Of a DNA stretch of 34,511 bases, positions 7,917 to 14,257 are shown piece by piece. A program made the translations under genes and the position numbers. Under the pieces are notes generated by a model, which saw nothing but the letters and a program-made list of their open reading frames with translations, made no database searches and was not told where the DNA came from. The stretch comes from Halorussus halobius (GTDB taxonomy: Archaea > Halobacteriota > Halobacteria > Halobacteriales > Haladaptataceae). The stretch's first letter is position 1; every line of letters starts with the position of its first letter. The DNA lies in contig NZ_SBIU01000010.1 of the NCBI RefSeq assembly GCF_004765805.1, positions 1-34,511 on the forward strand, in the 5' to 3' direction.

Positions 7917-8309
7917 TCAAGACTCTTGGTTCGCGTTCACCGGTGCGATATACTCGTTTTTCCAGGAGTCGCCGTCACGCCATTGCCAGTAAAAGTAGTG
8001 ATAGCCCGGCTTCGTCTCTTTAATCGTGATATAGGCACCACCAGCTGGGACATCATCGTAGTTTGCTGGATCAGTCGAGACGTCTCGTTCCTCGAGCTCG
8101 TTCTGTTGGGCCTCGCTTATCGATTCCTCTTCCTGTTTTTGATCAGCCATACGCTCGCGTTCGGCGCGTTTCCAAGCCGCCAGCTTCGTGGCATACGTTG
8201 CAATCGCATCGAGTCGATCGGGCGACTGCTTGTCCAGTGGTTCGAGAATATAGTTCGGTAGCTCTGGCGCTTGCGGTTCTGTTGTGGGCGGCTCTAAGGA
8301 TTCGTCCAT
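7917..8309 (-). CDS. Hypothetical protein bracketed by GTTACCCCAC sites
   Basis: Start set at ATG 8309 (MDESLEPPTTEPQ), because the longer frame runs through the inverted repeat just upstream. The N-terminus is proline/acid-rich. The middle is a charged helical region (KLAAWKRAERERMADQKQEEES). The C-terminus is aromatic (GYHYFYWQWRDGDSWKNEYI), which faintly recalls DUF6788-type modules. A GTTACCCCAC inverted repeat sits one base upstream of the start and another just after the stop. Divergent from parA. A DNA-binding role in partition or self-regulation is only inference from position. Confidence 0.6.
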   Translation of the reverse strand: MDESLEPPTTEPQAPELPNYILEPLDKQSPDRLDAIATYATKLAAWKRAERERMADQKQEEESISEAQQNELEERDVSTDPANYDDVPAGGAYITIKETKPGYHYFYWQWRDGDSWKNEYIAPVNANQES

Positions 8310-8310
8310 A

Positions 8311-8352
8311 GTTACCCCACGTCTCGCTTTGAGTATCAATCTGTGGGGTAAC
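8311..8352. repeat. Inverted-repeat site H (GTTACCCCAC class)
   Basis: GTTACCCCAC (8311-8320) and GTGGGGTAAC (8343-8352) form the second copy of this class. It abuts the start of the 7917-8309 gene and lies 66 bp upstream of parA, so it could act as an operator for both divergent genes, a centromere or a module boundary. Confidence 0.8.
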
Positions 8353-8393
8353 TCAGACGGCAAGAGACCGAAACGCGTCTGACGTAGTTATTT

Positions 8394-8415
8394 GAAGTCA
8401 CAGAAAGCACAGAAC
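8394..8415. promoter_or_regulatory. CACAGAA repeats in the parA leader
   Basis: AAGTCACAGAAAGCACAGAA directly precedes the parA start. The same GTCACAGAA/GCACAGAAC unit recurs inside the downstream gene at 9267-9280, 9311-9342 and 9529-9548. Repeats of this kind beside parA are typical of operator or centromere iterons, but no binding protein is known from the sequence. Confidence 0.45.
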
Positions 8416-8417
8416 GG

Positions 8418-9197
8418 ATGGAAGCTATGACTCGGAGAATCGGGATCACGAATCAGAAGGGAGGCGTGAGTAAAACCACGAATACAATCAACGTCGCTGG
8501 CGGGCTCGCTGCCGATGGTGTAGACGTTCTCGCCGTCGATATGGACCCTCAGGGATACCTCACGCATCGGCTTGGGTTCGAAGACGAGTACACTTCGGAC
8601 CCACCGTCGCTATACGATGCGCTTCAGTCGCCCGCCGACCACGACGTCGACGATCTCGTTGTCGCTCACGAGGAGTTCGATCTCCTTCCGGCCAACATCG
8701 ATATGTTCCATCTTGAGCAGGACCTCATCGCGAGCGGGATGCGTCCCCGGCTGCGGTTGAAGACAGTCCTGGAGAACGCGACCGCGTGGGACGTCGTCCT
8801 TATCGATGCGCCGCCGTCGCTCGGCCCACTGAATGATAACGTCGTTCTTGCCACCGAGGAACTGCTCGTCCCGGTCGAAGCCGACGAAAGTTCCCAGCTC
8901 GCGCTCAACCATCTACTCCGCCAGCTGGACACGCTCGAGGACAACTACGACACGCACGTCGATGTCCTCGGTCTCATCGTCTCGAACGTGGCCTATCCCC
9001 TGGACAATGAACAGCAGGCGGCCATCGACTGGTTCAACGAGCGCTTCGAAGGACGCGTCGCAGTGTGGACCGTTCGAAGCCGGGCAGCAATCAAGCGGGC
9101 AGTGAAAGACCAGGGTTCGGTGTTCGCCGAAGACGCCGAGGAAGTCGATATGACCGACGTGTATGCGCAGATAGCTGCGGAGGTGGCCGATGAGTGA
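8418..9197 (+). CDS. parA: ParA-family partition ATPase
   Basis: Walker-type cytoskeletal ATPase that positions plasmid copies. The deviant Walker A KGGVSKTT follows ITNQ near the N-terminus. DMDPQGYLTHRLG (switch I region) and VLIDAPPSLG (Walker B region) follow in order. The 259-residue length is normal for small ParA proteins without an N-terminal HTH. ATG 8418 is used; ATG 8427 (MTRRIGITNQ) is an alternative with the more usual family start. It overlaps the next gene by 8 bp, giving a parAB-like pair beside the origin. Confidence 0.93.
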   Translation: MEAMTRRIGITNQKGGVSKTTNTINVAGGLAADGVDVLAVDMDPQGYLTHRLGFEDEYTSDPPSLYDALQSPADHDVDDLVVAHEEFDLLPANIDMFHLEQDLIASGMRPRLRLKTVLENATAWDVVLIDAPPSLGPLNDNVVLATEELLVPVEADESSQLALNHLLRQLDTLEDNYDTHVDVLGLIVSNVAYPLDNEQQAAIDWFNERFEGRVAVWTVRSRAAIKRAVKDQGSVFAEDAEEVDMTDVYAQIAAEVADE

Positions 9198-9573
9198 CGA
9201 AATCGACGAACGTCTGAGCCGTCGGTTTGACGACGACCAGGACGACGAGAACGAGACCATTTCTGAGAAGTCACAGAACGACATGAATTCTAGTCAATCA
9301 GGGGCCGAGAGGAAGTCACAGGCTTCACAGAGAGCACAGAACATCAAGAAGGAATGGAATGTGCGGAGTTTCTACCTCGATGACGGCCTCGATAGTAATC
9401 TCACGACGGCGTTCAAACGACTGGATCTCTCGCTTTCGGAGGCTGACGCCGAGGTCAATCTCAAGAAGACACGGCACTTCTACCCATTGATCGTCGAACT
9501 CGGTCTAGAACGCTTGGCGGAAATGGACGTCACAGAAGTCACAGAACGATTGGACGACGAAGATTCAGCATAG
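9190..9573 (+). CDS. Small ParA partner (ParB-like/centromere-binding candidate)
   Basis: The 127-residue protein overlaps the parA end by 8 bp. The first ~60 residues are acidic, serine/glutamine-rich and probably disordered. The C-terminal half is compact and helical (SLSEADAEVNLKKTRHFYPLIVELG). A second, broken copy of its C-terminus lies at 11575-11688, so this is a conserved plasmid gene. Position suggests the DNA-binding partner of ParA. No classical ParB HTH is visible; an RHH-type fold is possible. Its coding DNA holds several CACAGAA repeats. Confidence 0.7.
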   Translation: MSDEIDERLSRRFDDDQDDENETISEKSQNDMNSSQSGAERKSQASQRAQNIKKEWNVRSFYLDDGLDSNLTTAFKRLDLSLSEADAEVNLKKTRHFYPLIVELGLERLAEMDVTEVTERLDDEDSA

Positions 9574-9640
9574 GCGATTTCGATTACTCTCCCACGGCAC
9601 TCTTATGTATGACTGGGACGAAGTAATGAATTGAGAGAGT

Positions 9641-9949
9641 ATGAGTAAAGCAGAGTCTGAAAAAGTAGTGTCTGTATCGTCGCGCGGCCAAGCGACCATC
9701 CCCAAAGAGTTCCGAGAGGAACTCGACATCGACACACCCGGTCGCGTGAAGTTCGTTCGCACCGAGGAGGGCGAGATCGTCGTCCGCCCCATCCACTCAG
9801 TCACAGACCTGCGTGGAGTCTTGGAAGGGAAAACCGACGAGCAGGGCCGTTCAGCAGTCGAACGACTGCGGGCGGAACGCGAGCAGGACAAGGCTAGTGA
9901 AGAGGAGTTGCGGCAGCGCTACGCCAGTGATGACGAGGCCGACACATGA
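9641..9949 (+). CDS. vapB: AbrB/MazE-type antitoxin (VapB)
   Basis: The N-terminal swapped-hairpin AbrB domain is clear: VVSVSSRGQATIPKEFREEL followed by GRVKFVRTEEGEIVVRP. The C-terminal charged helix, likely unstructured until bound, should neutralise the toxin. Its stop overlaps the start of the PIN-domain gene by 4 bp, the standard antitoxin-first order. Such antitoxins also repress their own promoter, probably in the 9574-9640 gap. Confidence 0.9.
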   Translation: MSKAESEKVVSVSSRGQATIPKEFREELDIDTPGRVKFVRTEEGEIVVRPIHSVTDLRGVLEGKTDEQGRSAVERLRAEREQDKASEEELRQRYASDDEADT

Positions 9950-10374
9950 CAGAGGGGACTAACATTCCCGAGACGATTATCTTCGACACCGAACCACTTG
10001 TCGCCTATTTCTGCAACGAACCGGGGAGTGATACCGTCGAGATGTACGTCGACGCCGTCGAAGGCGCGGCCGATGGATACATCTCAGCAATCAATCTCGC
10101 CGAGGTCCACTACGTCGTGCGTGCAATCGACGGCGAGGAACGCGCTGATGCTGTCGTCGACGTCCTCGAGGAGAGTGGTATCCGCAGGGTCGACACCGAA
10201 CAGACGTGGTCCGCCGCCGCCGATTTCAAGTTCCGCTACTCGCCAGCACTCGGTGATGCCTTCGCACTCGGGACCGCAGCGCACGTCGACGGGATGCTCC
10301 TGGTCGGTGCCGACGATGACTACGACGACGTCACCGACGTCCCGATCACTCGGTTCCGGGCAGAACCGGCATAG
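9946..10374 (+). CDS. vapC: PIN-domain ribonuclease toxin (VapC)
   Basis: The 142-residue PIN domain has its acidic active-site residues in place: D14 (IIFDTEPLVAYF), E53 (INLAEVHYVV), D104 (ALGDAFALGTA) and D123/D124 (VGADDDYDDV). VapC toxins cleave specific RNAs when the antitoxin is lost, which stabilises plasmids. It is translationally coupled to the AbrB antitoxin. Intact by length and motifs. Confidence 0.9.
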   Translation: MTEGTNIPETIIFDTEPLVAYFCNEPGSDTVEMYVDAVEGAADGYISAINLAEVHYVVRAIDGEERADAVVDVLEESGIRRVDTEQTWSAAADFKFRYSPALGDAFALGTAAHVDGMLLVGADDDYDDVTDVPITRFRAEPA

Positions 10375-10401
10375 ATTCTGGTTCTCGTCCCATAGTGGCC
10401 G

Positions 10402-11277
10402 CTATGAATGATCTTCTGCCTGCTCTTCGAGAAACTCTCGCAGCTTCGATTCGAAAGACGGTGGAGTAGCCCCGAACGTTGCGGCTGCAGATTCGACCAC
10501 TTCGTCAGTCTCGGCTTCCTCTTGTATCGTTCCCAGTCCGTAGAGCACTGTGCGGACGACCTCACTGTAGAACTCGTCTTCGTCGTAGCAGAACTGACAG
10601 TCGTTTCGCCAGTAGTCGGGGACGAACTGCACACCGAGCGCCTGGTGTTTGGGACAGATTCCTTTTCGAACCTGCCCGATGTTTCGGAAATCGACCTTCC
10701 ACGTTCCGTTAGGGGCGATCTCAACGATGAAGTACGCGCCGAGAAGCGCGTCTGCACCATGGTCTGCCGTTCGGTAGAGGAATGCGGTATTGAGAGCCTT
10801 GTTCTTGTAGCGACCGGTGTGTATATGACCAGAGAAGTATGCCTTCCCCGCGAAGTGTTCTAGCAGTTCGGGGTGCCAGTAGTGATTCACGAGGATTGTC
10901 TCGTCTTCAACTAGTTCGGGATTCTGCGTGAACGTCTCTCCAGCAACGGTGATACTGTCATCTTCGGGGATGAACGTCCCTGGAAGGTCGTAGTCTTGGA
11001 ACGGCTGTTCCGGGCCGATTGCCCCGTCCCGATTCCCCCAGATGTAGAGGAGCTCTCCCCGCTCACGGAGAGTCTCGAAATACGGCGTGACCGCATCGAG
11101 CTGTTCCCGCCCCTCGTCAACGCCATCAAACCATGCGTTCGTGATATCGCCGACGTGAATTACGAAGTCGAATTCCTCGCCTTCAGTACCGTCGACGACC
11201 CGCTCCAGTGAGTCGACATCCCCGTGGTTGTCTCCCATACAAAGAAGTCGGAGCGTCTCATCATCGTTAGTCGTCAT
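10402..11277 (-). CDS. Calcineurin-like metallophosphoesterase with C-terminal zinc site
   Basis: All five metal-binding motifs of the superfamily are present in order: GDNHGD, HVGDITNAW, WGNRDG, VNHYWH and SGHIHTG. The substrate is unknown. After about residue 210 a separate region has CPKHQ...CQFCYDED, a possible zinc knuckle that is unusual for the family. Start taken at ATG 11277, which has GGGGAG seven bases upstream; the GTG at 11298 would add seven residues. Convergent with vapC, with only 27 bp between. Confidence 0.85.
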   Translation of the reverse strand: MTTNDDETLRLLCMGDNHGDVDSLERVVDGTEGEEFDFVIHVGDITNAWFDGVDEGREQLDAVTPYFETLRERGELLYIWGNRDGAIGPEQPFQDYDLPGTFIPEDDSITVAGETFTQNPELVEDETILVNHYWHPELLEHFAGKAYFSGHIHTGRYKNKALNTAFLYRTADHGADALLGAYFIVEIAPNGTWKVDFRNIGQVRKGICPKHQALGVQFVPDYWRNDCQFCYDEDEFYSEVVRTVLYGLGTIQEEAETDEVVESAAATFGATPPSFESKLREFLEEQAEDHS

Positions 11278-11415
11278 TAGTTGACTCCCCGTACTCACTC
11301 AGGTGTATAGAAGACCACGTTCACCGTCAAGGAGATATCTCATAACAGTCTCTCACTGCTATTCTTGCTAGTCCTTCTCTCCTTAGTGCGAAGCCCCTCT
11401 CTGGTTCTTCTGCAA

Positions 11416-11436
11416 GATACATTCAGCAAATGGGGG
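11416..11436. repeat. Isolated ORB-like repeat
   Basis: GATACATTCAGCAAATGGGG begins here and matches the inverted ORB at 7766 almost base for base, but no AT-rich zone or initiator gene lies nearby. Likely a relic of a second origin. Confidence 0.7.
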
Positions 11437-11540
11437 CTCGATAGACGCCAGCCGACTCCAGTACATCTTCACGGTGCCCCGCCTCGAGCTGGTGCAAAGC
11501 CTGGTGGATGAGCCGGCCAATTCCGCATTTCACCGATTTT

Positions 11541-11562
11541 CGCTACGCGTGATCGGTGAACC
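11541..11562 (-). pseudogene. Fragment of the 3' end of the 11813-12232 gene
   Basis: The minus strand reads TGG TTC ACC GAT CAC GCG TAG (WFTDHA and stop), identical in protein to the last residues of the zinc-finger gene at 11813-12232. Surrounding DNA also resembles that gene's end (TCGCTACGCGT). A duplication or recombination remnant. Confidence 0.5.
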
Positions 11563-11574
11563 ACCTAATGTGAA

Positions 11575-11688
11575 CTCAAGAAGATGTGCCACTTCTACCC
11601 GCTGATCGTCGAACTCGGCTTGGAACGCTTGGAGAAAATGGACGTCACAGAAGTCACAGAATGGTTGGAAAGTAAGGATTCGGGATAA
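11575..11688 (+). pseudogene. C-terminal fragment of a ParA-partner gene
   Basis: Thirty-seven codons read LKKMCHFYPLIVELGLERLE and onwards to a stop, closely matching the last residues of the gene at 9190-9573. No start or upstream part is present. It includes the same GTCACAGAAGTCACAGAA repeat. Confidence 0.75.
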
Positions 11689-11812
11689 TCGCAGAAGGCG
11701 GATACCAGCGTTGTTCACTCACCACAACCCCATCTTCCCGGCTTGAACCTCACCCTTACGTCCCGGAAACCGGTTCCCTCGCCGTCCTATCTCGCGTTTT
11801 CGCCCATTCTCG

Positions 11813-12232
11813 CTACGCGTGGTCAGTAAACCACTCAGGTGCGCCGTAGGCGTCGGCCCAGCAGCGACGATGGCACGGGTCGCCAGCGCCGTTCGGAATT
11901 GCCCGCTCGAAATCTACCATCTCGCCACAGAGGTCACACTCTGCGCGGTGCCCCATCTGTCGGGTCTCGACGTCGAGGCCCTTCGTCTCGATGTAGAGTT
12001 CGTGGAGCGCGCGCGGCGTCAGTCGGACGAGGACCTTCTCGCGGTCGTCCTCATCTCGCTGCTCCGGTGTGTACGTGAGCACCCAGTCTTGCCCTTCCTC
12101 ACCGCCGCCGCCCGGCCCCAGCGAGATCGTCTGTGCGAGTTCGTCCGGAACGTAATGCCACTCGTTGTCCGCGAACCGTGGGTAGTGGCCCTTTGGTCGC
12201 GGGTTCTCGGGGTCGACATCGTCCTCGGTCAT
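11813..12232 (-). CDS. Hypothetical protein with C-terminal zinc-binding motif
   Basis: The 139-residue protein overlaps the recombinase stop by 4 bp (ATGA), so the two form an operon with the recombinase first. The N-terminus is proline/charged (DPENPRPKGHYPRFADNEWHY). The C-terminus has CDLCGEMV...GDPCHRRCW, a CxxC...CxxxC pattern likely to bind zinc. I do not recognise the family. Coupling to a tyrosine recombinase suggests a helper role such as DNA binding or directionality, which is inference only. Confidence 0.7.
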   Translation of the reverse strand: MTEDDVDPENPRPKGHYPRFADNEWHYVPDELAQTISLGPGGGGEEGQDWVLTYTPEQRDEDDREKVLVRLTPRALHELYIETKGLDVETRQMGHRAECDLCGEMVDFERAIPNGAGDPCHRRCWADAYGAPEWFTDHA

Positions 12233-12834
12233 GCGAGTCCGGCCTCCTCGAAGGCATCGTTGACGACGTCGGCCGTCGGGGCGTTGAGGTACGGTTCGAT
12301 AGCCTGGAAGCTATCCCAACCGCCAACGGCCATCACGACGCGAGGATTCATCTGGCGGTCGACGAGGAGACGCTGCGCGAAGCGACGGCGGAGATCGTGG
12401 GAACTCACGTACTGGTAGTCGTCGTCGCCGGTTTCGGCGGCCGCACGCTCGGCCGTGCGCTTCACGACATCGCGGATACCGCGCTCGGTGAGATCAATCA
12501 ATAAATCGTCTGGCGCTATATCTTCGGCATTCTGATAGCGGTGAACGTCGCCCTCGACGTCCGCGGGGAGGTAGGCATCACGGGGCTTGCCGCCGTTCCC
12601 GGTCGTGTCCTTTCCCTCTGGTACCCGGAGTCGGTAGTGATCGCCGTCGGGCGTGCGTTTCACGTGTTCTGGGCGGATTTGCGGGATTTCGAAGGCTCGG
12701 AGGCCGACGTAGCCACCGAGTTGGATGATGAGATCGTCGCGATGATTCATAGCGGCCCGCCGCAGCTCCTCGAGTTCGGCGTCGGTCATCCAGACCTTGT
12801 ATTCGTCCTGCTTTGCGGTCGCTTCCAGTCGCAT
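12229..12834 (-). CDS. XerC/D-like tyrosine recombinase (catalytic domain only)
   Basis: The catalytic signature is present: R in GYVGLRAFEIPQI, HDLRRRF (HxxR), GGWDSF in the second histidine/tryptophan position, and the nucleophile tyrosine in AIEPYLNAP. At 201 residues it lacks the usual N-terminal SAM-like core-binding domain; it begins at MRLEATAKQDEYKVWMTDAE just before the catalytic fold. Haloarchaeal plasmids often carry such short integrases. It could resolve multimers or act at attachment sites. The 41-bp inverted repeats of this window are possible but unproven targets. Confidence 0.85.
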   Translation of the reverse strand: MRLEATAKQDEYKVWMTDAELEELRRAAMNHRDDLIIQLGGYVGLRAFEIPQIRPEHVKRTPDGDHYRLRVPEGKDTTGNGGKPRDAYLPADVEGDVHRYQNAEDIAPDDLLIDLTERGIRDVVKRTAERAAAETGDDDYQYVSSHDLRRRFAQRLLVDRQMNPRVVMAVGGWDSFQAIEPYLNAPTADVVNDAFEEAGLA

Positions 12835-13112
12835 AGGAGCTTCTAAAACAAGCTTACACTAAATATCTGTCGAGCATCAGAAACGGTGGTGTGTCACCCC
12901 CCGATTAGGCCACTTGAGTGGAGAATAGCAGTGTTCCAGTGACGACTTCTCTGATAAGGCGGCAATTCAGAGACTCAAGCTATGAGACGAATTCAATGAC
13001 ACGGTCCAGAATAATCAGGAAGCAACTCCTTTAATGGAAGATCATCGATCGTATTCGGGAGTGGGGCGAGGGGTCGCCGATTATTACACGACAGTTGACG
13101 AAAGTGACCGAG

Positions 13113-13478
13113 CTAACGGCCTAGAACGAAGTCTTCGATGAACTTGCTTGCGTATCGCTTTTTCGAGGCTGTGTCGTGATTAGTCTCTAAAAACGCGCTC
13201 TCACCAACTTCACTCGGTCGAACCATATCTCGATTCTCATGGGACGCCGATGAGTTTATCAGATACCGTGTCTGCGCACGTTTCGCTGATACTGGAAGAT
13301 CGTCCTTCTCGATGTAATCCTGTTCTATTAGATATTCAACTAACGAGATGTACTGTTCTGTGTCGTTTTTAACATCGGTGAACTCAACTGTTCTAGTATC
13401 AGGATCATATGAGACACCGGTCGTTTCCCTTATCTCTTCAAGTACAGATTCATCAGCCTCTGATAGATTCTCGCTCAT
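13113..13478 (-). CDS. Small hypothetical protein divergent from the restriction gene
   Basis: Start set at ATG 13478 (MSENLSEADESVLEEIRE), since the longer frame upstream is arginine-rich shadow sequence overlapping the divergent gene. The 121-residue protein has helical stretches at both ends and a middle (DTEQYISLVEYLIEQDYI) that could be a winged-helix segment. A perfect 14-bp palindrome lies 7 bp upstream of the start. By position it could be a control protein for the adjacent restriction-modification genes, but no HTH is certain. Confidence 0.6.
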   Translation of the reverse strand: MSENLSEADESVLEEIRETTGVSYDPDTRTVEFTDVKNDTEQYISLVEYLIEQDYIEKDDLPVSAKRAQTRYLINSSASHENRDMVRPSEVGESAFLETNHDTASKKRYASKFIEDFVLGR

Positions 13479-13484
13479 TCGACC

Positions 13485-13498
13485 ACCCTTCGAAGGGT
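13485..13498. promoter_or_regulatory. 14-bp perfect palindrome, candidate operator
   Basis: ACCCTTCGAAGGGT lies in the 104-bp gap between the divergent small gene and the restriction endonuclease, close to the small gene start. It could be an operator or even the recognition sequence of the system. Confidence 0.45.
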
Positions 13499-13582
13499 TT
13501 CGAAGCCTTCCCATATAAAGACTGGTATAATCCCCGCGAGCAGTTGCCAAAGCTTTCATAAGATGAATTTGAACTGCGGAGT

Positions 13583-14257
13583 ATGAACGACGAATCGGAC
13601 GAACTTGACCTCCGCAACTATCTCGATTCGGTTGAGGAGTTCTGCGCCGAAATGGAATCACGGACTGTCCCCAAGAACAAGAGCGGCACCTCCAAAGAGA
13701 TCGGAACCCACTTCGAGAAAGAACTACGCGACTGGTTCGAGGAGAAACACGGGCTTGTTTCCGAGGGATCGGTCGCCGAGGACATTGACCTTCCAGCATT
13801 CAACCTCGACGTAAAGACGACGTCGAACCGTCAGCCCCAATCGTCCAGCACCTTCGACGACCCGGGTGAACGGATCACCGGAGTCGACTACAACATTCTC
13901 CTATTCGTCTACGACAAACAGTCCGTCGACGATGGAAATATATTCGAGATCAAGACCTGTGCCTACATCCCGAAGGAACGCGCCAGCGACTACCGCAAGT
14001 CCGAGGATGCCGTCAAACTGGTCGCAGACTACAGGGAGGGTAAACTGTCTGAGTCCGAACTCCGAGAACAGTTAGAGGATTTGACGGGCGTCGGTGCAAT
14101 CAGCGATGACAAATTCGAGGAAATCAAGGAGAACCCACCGGAGAAGGGCGCAATCACCATAACGCCCGCCCTGCAATGGCGGTTCAACTACAACAAGCTG
14201 GTCAAGGACGACGTCCCCGAGGGAACCGAGCGTATCTACGGCTCAATAGGAAACTAG
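13583..14257 (+). CDS. Type II-like restriction endonuclease (PD-(D/E)XK fold)
   Basis: The 224-residue protein shows a PD-(D/E)XK nuclease core. E/D residues lie in GTHFEKELRDWFEEKHG, then D67/D69 (AEDIDLP) and D76-V-K78 (FNLDVKTTS), the classic acidic pair plus DxK. Size is normal for a type II enzyme. It converges on an adenine methyltransferase gene and the two overlap by 15 bp at their 3' ends, which strongly suggests a restriction-modification pair. The target sequence is unknown. ATG 13583 has no strong Shine-Dalgarno sequence. Confidence 0.75.
   Translation: MNDESDELDLRNYLDSVEEFCAEMESRTVPKNKSGTSKEIGTHFEKELRDWFEEKHGLVSEGSVAEDIDLPAFNLDVKTTSNRQPQSSSTFDDPGERITGVDYNILLFVYDKQSVDDGNIFEIKTCAYIPKERASDYRKSEDAVKLVADYREGKLSESELREQLEDLTGVGAISDDKFEEIKENPPEKGAITITPALQWRFNYNKLVKDDVPEGTERIYGSIGN

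Larger units (their letters stand above)
11299..11812. other. Gene-poor scar with relics of a second origin/partition locus
   Basis: No intact gene is supported. The stretch holds an isolated ORB repeat (11416-11436), a short copy of the end of the 11813-12232 gene (11541-11562) and a broken copy of the ParA-partner C-terminus (11575-11688). These pieces suggest past fusion or rearrangement with a related plasmid. Confidence 0.6.
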
